From contig QORU01000010.1 of assembly GCA_003574785.1 (NCBI GenBank), positions 186,001-250,000 on the forward strand: a DNA stretch of 64,000 nucleotides, read 5' to 3'. The notes beneath the pieces were generated by a model. It did not search any database and was not told the DNA's origin. It worked only from the letters and a program-made list of their open reading frames with translations. This DNA comes from Taklimakanibacter deserti. GTDB lineage: Bacteria; Pseudomonadota; Alphaproteobacteria; Rhizobiales; Aestuariivirgaceae. Position numbers and translations under genes: made by a program. Positions 53,138 to 62,069 of the stretch are shown piece after piece (position 1 is the stretch's first letter; every line of letters begins with the position of its first letter).

Positions 53138-54433
53138 TTGGCAATCGAATGCGTAGATACAGTTGTCGTTGGCGGTGGCCAGGCGGGCTTGGCCATGAGC
53201 GAGCATTTGAGCAAACACGGCATACCTCATCTGGTCCTCGAACGGCATCGCATTGCCGAGCGGTGGCGCTCGGAAAGATGGGATTCGTTGGTTGCCAATG
53301 GTCCAGCCTGGCATGATCGGTTTCCGAACATGGAATTCGCCGATATCGATCCCGATGCCTTCGCCCCCAAGGAGAAGGTCGCGGACTATTTTGTCGCCTA
53401 CGCAAGGCAGATCGCCGCCCCCGTCCGCTGCGGTGTAGAGGTGACGCTTGTGCAGAAGAACGTCGGCCGGCCTGGCTTTCGGATCGAGACGTCGGGTGGT
53501 GCGATCGAGGCCAACAACGTCGTTGCGGCCACGGGACCTTTCCAACGCCCCATCATCCCATCCCTTGTTCCCGAGGCGGCAGGTGTCCTTCAGATCCATT
53601 CCAGCGCCTACCGCAATCCCCGTCAGTTGCCAGGGGGTGCAGTGCTGGTGGTCGGGGCCGGATCCTCAGGGACCCAGATCGCCGACGAGCTCGTCCAGGC
53701 GGGAAGACGGGTCTATCTCTCGGTCGGTCCGCATGAACGCCCGCCGCGGGCCTATCGTGGACTGGACTTTTGCTGGTGGCTGGGCGTTCTCGGCAAGTGG
53801 GACGCCGAGATCCGGGAAGCCGGCAAAGAGCATGTCACGATCGCGGTCAGCGGCGCCCATGGCGGCCAGACGGTCGACTTCCGGCGCCTTGCCGCGCGGG
53901 GCATGACGCTTGTCGGCCTGACCAAATCCTACACCAACGGTACGATGACCTTCGCGCCGGATCTTGCGGACAATATTGCGCGCGGTGATGCGAACTATTT
54001 GTCGCTGTTGGACGAAGCCGACGCCTATGCGGCCCGCAACGGCCTCGACCTTCCGTTCGAGCCCGAAGCGCGCCTGATCGAACCGGATCCGGAATGCGTG
54101 ACCAATCCGATTCTCGAGCTGAACCTGCAGGAAGCCGGCGTGACCACGATCATCTGGGCAACAGGCTTTGCTGCCGACTATAGCTGGTTGAAGGTTGACG
54201 CCTTCGACGCGCAAGGCCGGCCTAAGCATCAGCGCGGTGTTTCCGCCGAGCCCGGGATCTATTTCCTCGGGCTGCCATGGCTGTCGCGAAGAGCGTCCAG
54301 CTTCATCTGGGGTGTGTGGCACGACGCCAAACATCTGGCGGACCGGATAGCCACGCAGCGCAAATACCTGGCCTACCATGCTGCCTCAAAGCGCCAGACC
54401 CCAATGCGCGCGGTCGAGATGCAACAGCAATAA
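53138..54433 (+). CDS. Flavin-dependent monooxygenase-like protein (CzcO/FMO family)
   Basis: A 431-residue FAD/NADPH protein. Start is TTG 53138, eight bases after AAGGG. FAD binding is shown by 'DTVVVGGGQAGLAMSEHLSK', NADPH binding by 'VLVVGAGSSGTQIADELVQA', and the later 'VTTIIWATGFAADYSWL' is the usual ATG motif. Related enzymes oxygenate amines, thioethers or ketones. It ends 30 bases from the convergent trimethylamine-dehydrogenase-like gene; both could act on amines, although they belong to different transcripts. Confidence 0.85.
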   Translation: MAIECVDTVVVGGGQAGLAMSEHLSKHGIPHLVLERHRIAERWRSERWDSLVANGPAWHDRFPNMEFADIDPDAFAPKEKVADYFVAYARQIAAPVRCGVEVTLVQKNVGRPGFRIETSGGAIEANNVVAATGPFQRPIIPSLVPEAAGVLQIHSSAYRNPRQLPGGAVLVVGAGSSGTQIADELVQAGRRVYLSVGPHERPPRAYRGLDFCWWLGVLGKWDAEIREAGKEHVTIAVSGAHGGQTVDFRRLAARGMTLVGLTKSYTNGTMTFAPDLADNIARGDANYLSLLDEADAYAARNGLDLPFEPEARLIEPDPECVTNPILELNLQEAGVTTIIWATGFAADYSWLKVDAFDAQGRPKHQRGVSAEPGIYFLGLPWLSRRASSFIWGVWHDAKHLADRIATQRKYLAYHAASKRQTPMRAVEMQQQ

Positions 54434-54462
54434 CCTGCTCATCGCCACGGCGATGCGCGCCT

Positions 54463-56553
54463 TCACGCAGGCGTTGTCCAGGGCAGCGGCCCTTTCGCCA
54501 GTTGCGTCACCTCGCGCCTGAAAAGCGGCGCATCAGCATCGCGCACCACCTCCAGCTCCTCGGCATAGCGGCGACCCGCGAATACCGCCGCCGCAATCGT
54601 GCCCGGCGCCGCGGCATCGCCAATCACCGTTATGGACTTGAGCGAAGCGCCTTCGGCCATCCGCGCCTTGACATCCTTGAGCAGCGCATTGTGCGGCAGA
54701 CGCGCCGTAACCAGTACTGCTGCATCCGCTTCGATGCTCGTCAGCCGCCCGGTGAAGACGCAGGCCGCTTCCACAGCCTTCATGCCGATGGCCGCCAGGC
54801 CGTGCTGCGTGATGATCTTCACGCCCAACTGCAGAAGCCGGGCCTGGACGCGGAATTGCTCCATGGTGTTGCGCATCCAGTTGGACACGTCGGGAGCGGG
54901 CGTCACCAGCGTCACATCACGCCCTTCCGACACGAGCAATTCGGCAAGCACCCCTCCCATGTAATAGTGATCGTCGTCATAGACGACAACGCGCCTGCCG
55001 CGCGGCCGCGCGCCGCTCCACAGGTCATCGGGGGTCAGCACATCCGCGCCTTCCGCCACGGTCACGGGCTTCAGCAGATAGCGCGCCACGCCGTCCCGTC
55101 GCCATGTCGACCCCGTGGCGATCACCGCGTGATCGCAGCCGAAGGTGATTATATCGTCCGCGGTCAGGTCGCTCTCACGATAGACCGTGACATTCGAAAG
55201 CTTGTCGATCTGGCCCTCGCGATAGTCCGCCACACGGCCCCAGGCGGCGAGGCCCGGAAGCCGCCGTTCCTCGACCAATCTTCCCCCGAGCGACCGGGAT
55301 TTTTCCGCCAGCGTCACCTCATAGCCGCGCCGGCCGAGCATCATGGCGGCTTCAAGGCCCGCGGGACCTCCGCCGACGACCAGGACCGAGGAACGCGACG
55401 TTGCGGGATTTATCCGCTCGGGATGCCAGCCGCGCCGCCATTCCTCGCCGAAGGACGGGTTCTGCGTGCAGCGGCTCGGGCTCATCGTGTGATCGCCCGC
55501 GACGCACATATTGCAGCCGATGCATTCGCGGATGTCGTCGATGCGGCCTTCCTTGATCTTGTTGGGCAGGTACGGATCGGCGATCGAAGGGCGCGCCGCG
55601 CCGATGAGATCGAGAATGCCGGAACGGATGAGCTTCACCATGTAGTCGGGCGAGGTGAGCCGGCCCACGCCGACGACAGGCTTGGAGGTGAGCGGCTTGA
55701 TGCCGGTGATGAAAGGCTCCTGATACCCCTCCTCCGCGAAGCGCGACGTCTGGCTGTCATTGTCCCAGGTCGACAGCGTCAGGTCCCAGAGATCGGGAAG
55801 CTCCGCCAGATGCGCGATGATGTCGCGCGCTTCGGCGGCATGCAGACCTTCCTCGCCGAGAAGCTCGTCGACCGATATGCGGCAGGCAACCGCCATCCTG
55901 TCGCCGACCGCGTCCTTCGTGTCTTCGATCAGCTCCTTGAGCAGGCGCGCGCGGTTCTCGAGACTGCCACCATATTCGTCGCCGCGCGTGTTGAAGCGCC
56001 GCGACAGGAAGAACATGGCGCCGCCGAACAGCTTTCCGGCATAAACATAGACGAGGTCGTATCCTGCCCGCTTGCCGCGCAGCGCCGCGTTGCGGTGCCA
56101 GCGTCTGAGATTGCGGATATCGTCCTTGTCCATGGCGCGCGCCTGAACCGGATCATTGAGGATCGAGAAGACGGGGAGATCGACGGGCCCGATCGGGATC
56201 TCGCGCGAATAGAGATTGGGCGCATTCATGCCGTTATGGGCGAGTTGCAGGCCCGCGAGCGCGCCTTTCGCATGGGTGGCTTCGGCGATGCGCGCGAGCA
56301 TCGCGACATCGCTTTCGTCCCAGTTGCGCAACTCGATGAAAGGGGCGATGTCGCCCGTCGGGTGGATCTCCACCTGCTCGCTGCAGACGACACCCCATCC
56401 CCCTTCCGCCTTCACCGCGCGCATCGTGGCGAGCGCGGTCGCATCACGGTAACCCATGCCGTTGCAATGCGGCACCTGGTAGAAGCGGTTTTTAGTTGTC
56501 ACCGGTCCGATGCGGACCGGCTCGAAGAGTATGTCGTAGCGTGGATCGCGCAT
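54463..56553 (-). CDS. Trimethylamine-dehydrogenase-like iron-sulfur flavoprotein
   Basis: A 696-residue enzyme starting MRDPRYDILFEPVRIGPVTT. The N-terminal FMN barrel has 'RFYQVPHCNGMGYRD', putting Cys30 at the place of the 6-S-cysteinyl-FMN Cys30 of trimethylamine dehydrogenase. A 4Fe-4S site is CIGCNMCVAG with a fourth Cys 11 residues on (CX2CX2CX11C). The C-terminal half has a Rossmann fold ('VLVVGGGPAGLEAAMMLGRR'). Asp266 in the Trp-Asp-Asn-Asp stretch matches the catalytic Asp, but the catalytic His appears to be Lys174 in 'VYAGKLFGG'. It should oxidatively demethylate an N-methylated compound; N-methylproline demethylase is a relative. It is the last gene after the Tau-type importer. 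Confidence 0.87.
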   Translation of the reverse strand: MRDPRYDILFEPVRIGPVTTKNRFYQVPHCNGMGYRDATALATMRAVKAEGGWGVVCSEQVEIHPTGDIAPFIELRNWDESDVAMLARIAEATHAKGALAGLQLAHNGMNAPNLYSREIPIGPVDLPVFSILNDPVQARAMDKDDIRNLRRWHRNAALRGKRAGYDLVYVYAGKLFGGAMFFLSRRFNTRGDEYGGSLENRARLLKELIEDTKDAVGDRMAVACRISVDELLGEEGLHAAEARDIIAHLAELPDLWDLTLSTWDNDSQTSRFAEEGYQEPFITGIKPLTSKPVVGVGRLTSPDYMVKLIRSGILDLIGAARPSIADPYLPNKIKEGRIDDIRECIGCNMCVAGDHTMSPSRCTQNPSFGEEWRRGWHPERINPATSRSSVLVVGGGPAGLEAAMMLGRRGYEVTLAEKSRSLGGRLVEERRLPGLAAWGRVADYREGQIDKLSNVTVYRESDLTADDIITFGCDHAVIATGSTWRRDGVARYLLKPVTVAEGADVLTPDDLWSGARPRGRRVVVYDDDHYYMGGVLAELLVSEGRDVTLVTPAPDVSNWMRNTMEQFRVQARLLQLGVKIITQHGLAAIGMKAVEAACVFTGRLTSIEADAAVLVTARLPHNALLKDVKARMAEGASLKSITVIGDAAAPGTIAAAVFAGRRYAEELEVVRDADAPLFRREVTQLAKGPLPWTTPA

Positions 56554-56563
56554 CACTACCCCC

Positions 56564-57346
56564 TCAATGCGTCTCGTCGATCTCGTCGCGAAGCTCGTTG
56601 ATGATCCGGCGCTTGATCGCAATGAATTCCGGCTCGAGCATGATCTCAGGGTCACGCGGGCGCGGGATGTCGATCCGGATATCGGCCTTCACCTTGCCGG
56701 GCCGTGCCGTCATGACGATGACCCGGTCACCCAGCAGGATGGCTTCGTCGATATCATGGGTGACGAAGGCCACGGTTTTCTGGGCGTGTTCCCAGACCCG
56801 CAAAAGCAGCTTCTGCATGGCATGTCGCGTCTGACTGTCGAGCGCCCCGAAAGGTTCGTCCATCAACAGTATGTCGGGATCGTTGGCGAGAGCGCGGGCG
56901 ATCGCCACGCGCTGCATCATGCCGCCCGACAGCTGCTTCGGAAAGTGATCGGCAAAGGCCGCGAGGCCGATCTCACCCAGATAGTAGTCGACGATCTTGT
57001 TTCGCTCGAGGGGAGCAACGCCCTTGCGCCGCAAGCCGTATTCGACATTGTTGCGCACCGTCAGCCAGGGGAAGAGCGTGTAGGCCTGGAAGACCATGCC
57101 GCGATCGGCGCCGGGCTCCGTCACCATCTTGCCGCCGGCATCGATGTGACCGGAAGTCGCTTCGGTGAGGCCAGCGGCTATGTAGAGGAGGCTCGATTTT
57201 CCGCAGCCCGACGGGCCGACGATGACCGTGAATTCGTTCGCCCGCACCTCGAAGGATATGCCATCCAGCGCCAGCACACTCTTGGCCCCTGCACCGTAGA
57301 TGAGCGAAACGTTGCTGATCGACAGGCTGCCTTTCAATGCCCTCAT
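56564..57346 (-). CDS. ABC transporter ATP-binding protein, TauB/SsuB type
   Basis: 260 residues from ATG 57346 (MRALKGSLSISNVSLIYGAG). Walker A GPSGCGKSS, signature 'LSGGMMQRVAIARALANDPD', Walker B 'ILLMDEPFGALD', and switch 'AFVTHDIDEAI'. This is the nitrate/sulfonate/taurine branch of importers for small organic acids, amines and thiamine precursors. It follows the permease gene directly; one base separates them. Its stop is 10 bases before the oxidoreductase start, so all four genes form one operon. Confidence 0.92.
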   Translation of the reverse strand: MRALKGSLSISNVSLIYGAGAKSVLALDGISFEVRANEFTVIVGPSGCGKSSLLYIAAGLTEATSGHIDAGGKMVTEPGADRGMVFQAYTLFPWLTVRNNVEYGLRRKGVAPLERNKIVDYYLGEIGLAAFADHFPKQLSGGMMQRVAIARALANDPDILLMDEPFGALDSQTRHAMQKLLLRVWEHAQKTVAFVTHDIDEAILLGDRVIVMTARPGKVKADIRIDIPRPRDPEIMLEPEFIAIKRRIINELRDEIDETH

Positions 57347-57347
57347 G

Positions 57348-58160
57348 TCACGCCGCCCACGGCGCCAGCCGTCGCCTGAGGAAGCGGAAGAAGAGATCGG
57401 ACACAAGGCCGAGCAGGCCGATCAGCACGATGGCCAGAAAGATCGTATCGACCTGGAAACCGCGCATGGCCTTGAGCGAGATGAAGCCGAGCCCGCTATT
57501 GGCCGCTACCAGCTCGGCAACCACCAGATAGGTCCAGGCCCATCCCATGGTGACGCGCAACGTGTTGATGATGCCGGGGAGCGCCGCCGGGAAGATCACG
57601 TGCCAAACCGCCTCGCTGCGCTTGGTACCGAGGGTATAACTGGCATTGAGCAGGTCGCGCGACACGGCGCGCGCTTCGTCCGAAATCATGACCAGCTGCG
57701 AAAAGAAAGTGCCGAAGAATATGACGGTGATGCGCTGCTCGATTCCGATGCCGATCCACAGGATGAACAGCGGCACCAGGGAGGTGACCGGCAAATAGCG
57801 GATGAAATTCACCATGGGTTCGAGCATCGCCTGCACGATCTTGTAGGTCCCCATATAGAGCCCAAGCGGCACCGAGATCGCAGCCGAAACAAGGAAGCCG
57901 AGCAGCACGACCTTGATGCTCGACCACATATGCACGAACAACGTACCATCGGACGCCAAGGCAATGCCGCGCCGGATGACCGCATCCGGAACCGGCAGGA
58001 ACATGTCCGCAACGTAGCCGCCATAGGTGGCGAATGCCCAGAAGCCGAACACCAGGATCCAGATCACGGCGCCCGCGACCACGGCGGCCGATGCCGGGAT
58101 TTCACCGAATGGGATCAGGAAAGTCTGAAGCAGGGAGCGCTTCTTGCTCATGGCTTTCAC
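57348..58160 (-). CDS. ABC transporter permease, TauC/SsuC type
   Basis: 270 residues, starting MKAMSKKRSLLQTFLIPFGE, with six membrane segments. The coupling loop is 'ASYTLGTKRSEAVWHVIFPA', and 'RVTMGWAWTYLVVAELVAAN' is the signature of this permease family. It would form a homodimeric channel with the ATPase encoded next. The gap to the binding-protein gene is 65 bases. Confidence 0.92.
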   Translation of the reverse strand: MKAMSKKRSLLQTFLIPFGEIPASAAVVAGAVIWILVFGFWAFATYGGYVADMFLPVPDAVIRRGIALASDGTLFVHMWSSIKVVLLGFLVSAAISVPLGLYMGTYKIVQAMLEPMVNFIRYLPVTSLVPLFILWIGIGIEQRITVIFFGTFFSQLVMISDEARAVSRDLLNASYTLGTKRSEAVWHVIFPAALPGIINTLRVTMGWAWTYLVVAELVAANSGLGFISLKAMRGFQVDTIFLAIVLIGLLGLVSDLFFRFLRRRLAPWAA

Positions 58161-58225
58161 GGATGGCGAAATACGAAGCGGGTTCCGCGACGAACATCGC
58201 AGAACCCGCCCCAGTATGACCAGCT

Positions 58226-59212
58226 CTATTTCGAATTGATATAGGAAGTGTCGACCAGATCGGCATAGGTGATCGTCATCTTCATCTTCTGGAATCCGCC
58301 CCAGATCTTGTTGCCGAGCTCCATCAGATCCTTGGCCTCGCCCTTCTCCGGCGTGCCGAAGAATTCGATATTTCGAGGCTGGTCGTAGAAGCGCACGCCC
58401 TTAGCGGCTTCAGCAAAATCCTCGGGCTTCTCGAGATAGCCGCCGACACCCTTGGCCATGATGGCGTAGGCCTCGTCAGGATTGGTCTTGATGAATTCGA
58501 CGGCTTTGTAGAATCCCTTGAGGAGAGCTTCGACATCCTTCGGGTTCTTCTGGATGTAGTCACATGTCAGCGCTACGACATCGACGATCAGGCCGGGTGT
58601 TTGCGAGGAATCGATCAGGACCTTTCCCTGCTTCTTCGTGCGTACCAGCGACAGATGCGGCTCCCAGGTCACCGCCGCGGGGATCTGGCCTGCGATGAAC
58701 GCCGCAGCGGCATCGTCGGCCGTCATGTTCGTTATCTGCAGGTCGGTTTCTTTCATGTCTTCGCGTGTCAGCAGGATATTGAACCAGAATTGCGAGACCG
58801 AACCTTCATTCATGCCGACCTGCTGGCCTTTGAGGTCCTTGAGGGAATTGACGCCCTCACGCACGAGCACGCCATCACCGCCATGACTGTCATCCAGCGC
58901 CAGCACGGCCTTGAAGCAGAATTGCGGCGAGCGGTACTTCATGATCTCGTCGATGGTCGATGCATTGCCGTCGAGCTCGCCCGCGGCAATAGCGGCCATG
59001 TAAAGTGCGGCATCCTCGATGATGCGAAGATCGACATCGAGCCCGTTCTCTTTGAAGAAGCCTTTGTCCCGCGCCAGGAACAGGGGACCATAGCCAACCC
59101 ACGTGGTCATGCCGAGGCGCATGTTTCCGGCCTCGGCCGTGGCCAGCATCGAAAGGCCCGCAACCGCCGACAGCGCCGCGAGCCCTATCTTGTGCATGAT
59201 TGCTTTCAACAT
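58226..59212 (-). CDS. ABC transporter substrate-binding protein, NMT1/TauA type
   Basis: 328 residues. The N-terminal 'MLKAIMHKIGLAALSAVAGL' and 'SMLATAEAG' make a Sec signal, with the cut after AEA. The mature protein has 'MTTWVGYGPLFLARDKGFFK' and 'ENGLDVDLRIIEDAALYMAA', with 'ALDDSHGGDGVLVREGVNSL' and 'VGMNEGSVSQFWFNILLTRE', the layout of the SsuA/TauA/NMT1-like proteins. It starts the leftward operon. Given the demethylase-like enzyme at its end, the ligand may be an N-methylated amine or betaine. That is context inference. Confidence 0.9.
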   Translation of the reverse strand: MLKAIMHKIGLAALSAVAGLSMLATAEAGNMRLGMTTWVGYGPLFLARDKGFFKENGLDVDLRIIEDAALYMAAIAAGELDGNASTIDEIMKYRSPQFCFKAVLALDDSHGGDGVLVREGVNSLKDLKGQQVGMNEGSVSQFWFNILLTREDMKETDLQITNMTADDAAAAFIAGQIPAAVTWEPHLSLVRTKKQGKVLIDSSQTPGLIVDVVALTCDYIQKNPKDVEALLKGFYKAVEFIKTNPDEAYAIMAKGVGGYLEKPEDFAEAAKGVRFYDQPRNIEFFGTPEKGEAKDLMELGNKIWGGFQKMKMTITYADLVDTSYINSK

Positions 59213-59635
59213 TTTCGTTTCCTCCTCCTTGTTTCTTGTAGAGACGGTTCGATCGTTGGCGTATCGGCAACGACCGCAGGCTTTGATTTGCCTTTCGATT
59301 TGCCCTCAGACGAAGCACGATAGCTGTCGCCACAGGGTGCGCCAGCGCCAAAGTCAGAGGTCGTATTATAGGTCATCCATGACTTGGATTTCCCTCCCCG
59401 TGGCGGACTTCGCCGCTTAAGCCCAGTGTCACGCAGGGACGGCCTTATGAAAATTATGCCTTACTGAAGCATTGATTAGCCTTTGCCTATCCAACCCGAT
59501 CCCCTTGCAACACGAGCAGCCGCAGCCTGCGGCATAACACCAGCGACCCCGTGGCATCACTATCAAGATATTGATATAATTGTAAAAAATGAATCCTCAT
59601 CGATCAGTTGTCTAGGACATGAAGAGGCTCAACCT
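59213..59635. other. Gene-free gap with palindrome and -10-like element
   Basis: 423 bases between the divergent binding-protein and GFA-family genes, with no convincing gene. It must hold both promoters. Near the right side, TATCAA-GATA-TTGATA (59561-59576) is a 6-bp inverted repeat that overlaps a perfect TATAAT (59575-59580); no good -35 could be found. The surrounding 60 bases are clearly AT-rich. Confidence 0.45.
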
Positions 59636-60010
59636 ATGCTCATCGCCGTCTGCCATTGTGGCGACGTCAAGCTCACGGTCCCGCAAAGCCCTCGCAGCCT
59701 TACCGCCTGCGATTGCTCGATCTGCCGGCGATATGGCGCTTTATGGGCTTACTACAAAGCTGCAAACGTGAAGGTCGCCGCCAGGGGAAAGGCGCTCGAC
59801 AAGTATATGTGGGGCCGGAAGATCCGCCGCTTCGTTCGATGCTCGCATTGCGGCACGGTCATGTACTACGAGTATGCTTCGCCGCGCCGCGAGAAACACA
59901 TCGCCGTCAATGCCCGCAATTTCGAACCGAGCATCCTGGGGACCATACGAATTCGCAGCATCGATGGTGGGCCGCCGCGAGCAAAATGGTACCGGCACGG
60001 CGCGCTCTGA
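59636..60010 (+). CDS. GFA-family (CENP-V/glutathione-dependent formaldehyde-activating-like) protein
   Basis: 124 residues from ATG 59636: MLIAVCHCGDVKLTVPQSPR. The zinc-binding Cys sets of the family are present: CHC near residue 6, 'CDCSICRRYG' and 'CSHCGTVMYYE'. The founding member binds glutathione and was described as formaldehyde-activating, but most members have no proven activity. Its nearness to a demethylase-like operon, which would release formaldehyde, is suggestive only. It converges on the DAHP synthase gene with one base between the stop codons. Confidence 0.88.
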   Translation: MLIAVCHCGDVKLTVPQSPRSLTACDCSICRRYGALWAYYKAANVKVAARGKALDKYMWGRKIRRFVRCSHCGTVMYYEYASPRREKHIAVNARNFEPSILGTIRIRSIDGGPPRAKWYRHGAL

Positions 60011-60011
60011 T

Positions 60012-61409
60012 CTACTCCGCCGCTTCCGCCGCCTCGTCGTCATCGGCGCGCGGATGGAGCGCCTGCTCCTTCTTCAGCTCCTCGGCCACCAGGAAAGACA
60101 GTTCCAGCGCCTGCGCCGCATTGAGGCGCGGGTCGCAGAACGTGTGGTAGCGGTCGTTGAGGTCCTCGTCCGACAGCGCGCGCACGCCGCCCGTGCATTC
60201 GGTGACGTCCTTGCCGGTCATCTCGACATGGATGCCGCCGGCATGGGTGCCTTCGGCCTGATGCACCGCCATGAAGCGGCGCAACTCGGTGAGCACCTGG
60301 TCGAAGGGCCTGGTCTTGTAGCCCGAGCGCGACTTGATGGTGTTGCCATGCATCGGATCGCAGGACCACACGACGATGCGGCCCTCGCGCTTCACCGCGC
60401 GGATGAGTTCGGGCAGATGCTTGTCGACCTTGTCGGCGCCGAAGCGGGTGATGAGCGTCATCCTGCCCGATTCATTGTCGGGATTGAGCAGGTCGATCAG
60501 CCGGATCAGATCGTCGGGTGTCAGCGACGGCCCGCATTTGAGACCGATCGGGTTCTTCACGCCGCGGCAGAACTCGACATGGGCATGGTCGGGCTGGCGG
60601 GTGCGGTCGCCGACCCACAGCATATGGCCCGACGTCGCGTACCAGTCGCCGCTCGTCGAATCGATGCGGGTCAGCGCCTGCTCGTAACCCAGGAGCAGCG
60701 CCTCGTGGCTGGTGAAGAACTCGGTCGAGCGCAGTTGCGGCGCGGTGTCGGGATTGATGCCGCAGGCGCGCATGAAGCCCAAGGCCTCGGTGATACGGTC
60801 GGCCAGCGCCTGATAGCGCTCCCAGGCCGGTCCGTCCTTCAGGAAACCGAGCGTCCATTTGTGGACATGCTCGAGATTGGCATAGCCGCCCTGGGCGAAC
60901 GCGCGGAGCAAATTCAAGGTAGCCGCCGACTGCCGATAGGCCATGATCTGGCGCTCGGGATCGGGGCGGCGCGCTTCCGGCGTGCCGGCGAAATCATTGA
61001 CGATGTCGCCGCGATAGATCGGGAGCTCGCGCCCGTTCACCGTCTCGGTCGGCTGGGTGCGGGGCTTGGCGAACTGTCCGGCGATGCGGCCGACCTTCAC
61101 CACCGGCTGGCCGCCGGCGAAGGTCAGGATGACCGCCATCTGCAGGAAGACGCGGAAGAAATCGCGGATATTGTCGGCGGAATGCTCGGCGAAGCTTTCG
61201 GCACAGTCGCCGCCCTGGAGCAGGAAACCCTTGCCTTCCGAGACCTTGGCGAGCTTGCGCTTGAGTTTCCGGGCCTCGCCGGCAAAAACCAGCGGCGGAT
61301 AGCCCGCAAGCTGCTTCTCGACCTCCGCGAGCTTGGCAAGATCGTCATAAACGGGCAGCTGCATGACCGGCAGATTGCGCCATGCGCCAGGTGTCCAGGC
61401 CTTCGCCAT
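60012..61409 (-). CDS. 3-deoxy-7-phosphoheptulonate synthase, class II
   Basis: 465 residues from ATG 61409 ([20 protein letters not shown]). Class II (plant/actinobacterial type) DAHP synthase, with '[20 protein letters not shown]' holding the metal Cys, '[20 protein letters not shown]', '[20 protein letters not shown]' and '[13 protein letters not shown]'. It joins phosphoenolpyruvate and erythrose 4-phosphate in the first step of the shikimate pathway. A longer start at 61424 exists but is less typical. A hairpin at 61430-61452 lies just upstream. Confidence 0.95.
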   Translation of the reverse strand: MAKAWTPGAWRNLPVMQLPVYDDLAKLAEVEKQLAGYPPLVFAGEARKLKRKLAKVSEGKGFLLQGGDCAESFAEHSADNIRDFFRVFLQMAVILTFAGGQPVVKVGRIAGQFAKPRTQPTETVNGRELPIYRGDIVNDFAGTPEARRPDPERQIMAYRQSAATLNLLRAFAQGGYANLEHVHKWTLGFLKDGPAWERYQALADRITEALGFMRACGINPDTAPQLRSTEFFTSHEALLLGYEQALTRIDSTSGDWYATSGHMLWVGDRTRQPDHAHVEFCRGVKNPIGLKCGPSLTPDDLIRLIDLLNPDNESGRMTLITRFGADKVDKHLPELIRAVKREGRIVVWSCDPMHGNTIKSRSGYKTRPFDQVLTELRRFMAVHQAEGTHAGGIHVEMTGKDVTECTGGVRALSDEDLNDRYHTFCDPRLNAAQALELSFLVAEELKKEQALHPRADDDEAAEAAE

Positions 61410-61429
61410 AATTCTCAACTCCACTTAAC

Positions 61430-61452
61430 CCCTCGGAAATCCCGCCCGAGGG
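61430..61452 (-). promoter_or_regulatory. Small hairpin in the DAHP synthase leader
   Basis: On the minus strand CCCTCGG (61446-61452) and CCGAGGG (61430-61436) pair, giving 7 bp with a 9-base loop, ending 20 bases before ATG 61409. It may influence translation; no attenuator-like tryptophan, tyrosine or phenylalanine codon run is visible beside it. Confidence 0.3.
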
Positions 61453-61563
61453 CCCGCGGCTTATACACAGCCTGGCGGCCTCGCGCCAGTTTTGCGTAGC
61501 CTTGCCAAAGATCATTAAACCTTCTCCGGCATAATTGCCAAAGCGACAAGCCGCAGTCCCAAT

Positions 61564-61827
61564 ATGAAAGACATTTTCGTTCAATCTCAATGGGATACGC
61601 TCCTGGTTTATTTTCAGCAGGGGCGTCCGCCGCTATGGATGCTGCTGGCCATCGTCAATGGCGGGTTCCTGCTCTTCTGGCTCTATGCGAAAATCGTCAA
61701 GGATCGGCCGCTCCGGCCCGCCACGGTCCACTTCATGCGCGTGCTGTTCCTGACCCTCAACGTGGCGGTCATCTTTCGCGATGACACGCTGAGAGCCGTG
61801 CGCCCGTTTCTCAAGTATTTTATCTGA
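61564..61827 (+). CDS. Small hypothetical membrane protein
   Basis: 87 residues: MKDIFVQSQWDTLLVYFQQG, a hydrophobic helix 'LWMLLAIVNGGFLLFWLYA', a basic connector 'KIVKDRPLRP', a second partly hydrophobic stretch 'VHFMRVLFLTLNVAVIF' and a basic tail. Probably two membrane helices. I do not recognise the family. It overlaps the convergent DUF2093 gene by eight bases, and it is divergent from the DAHP synthase gene. Codon use is like its neighbours, which supports expression. Confidence 0.6.
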   Translation: MKDIFVQSQWDTLLVYFQQGRPPLWMLLAIVNGGFLLFWLYAKIVKDRPLRPATVHFMRVLFLTLNVAVIFRDDTLRAVRPFLKYFI

Positions 61828-62041
61828 ATTCCGTCTCGAGCAGGCGGCGGAAGGCCGCTTCCGCGGAGATGTAAGGCTCCTGGCGCGCCACGCTCCAATA
61901 GGTCAGCTGCTCGATCTTGATCGGCATGCCCGTCACCGCGCAAATCACGTGATCGCCTTCGCTCAGCACCTGGAAGTCGGCGTCGAGATAGCGGATCTTC
62001 GCCTGGCGGCCGCGCGGGAGGAAGGATTCGTGCCTGTTCAT
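61820..62041 (-). CDS. DUF2093 family protein
   Basis: 73 residues from ATG 62041: MNRHESFLPRGRQAKIRYLD, then 'FQVLSEGDHVICAVTGMPIK' and 'IEQLTYWSVARQEPYISAEA'. This matches the short, alphaproteobacterial DUF2093 family of unknown function, which is commonly encoded beside xseA, as it is here (28 bases after the xseA stop). The Cys in 'HVICAVTG' and the aromatic stretch could form a small binding site; that is speculation. Confidence 0.85.
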   Translation of the reverse strand: MNRHESFLPRGRQAKIRYLDADFQVLSEGDHVICAVTGMPIKIEQLTYWSVARQEPYISAEAAFRRLLETEFR

Positions 62042-62069
62042 GTCCTCATCAATTAGCCTGCCGATCCTG

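Noticed and set aside
54277..56601. Very long open frame (774 codons) on the plus strand
   Set aside because: It lies opposite the well-supported trimethylamine-dehydrogenase-like gene and the end of the monooxygenase gene. It is rich in Arg, His and Asp as expected of antisense GC-rich DNA and has no recognisable motif.
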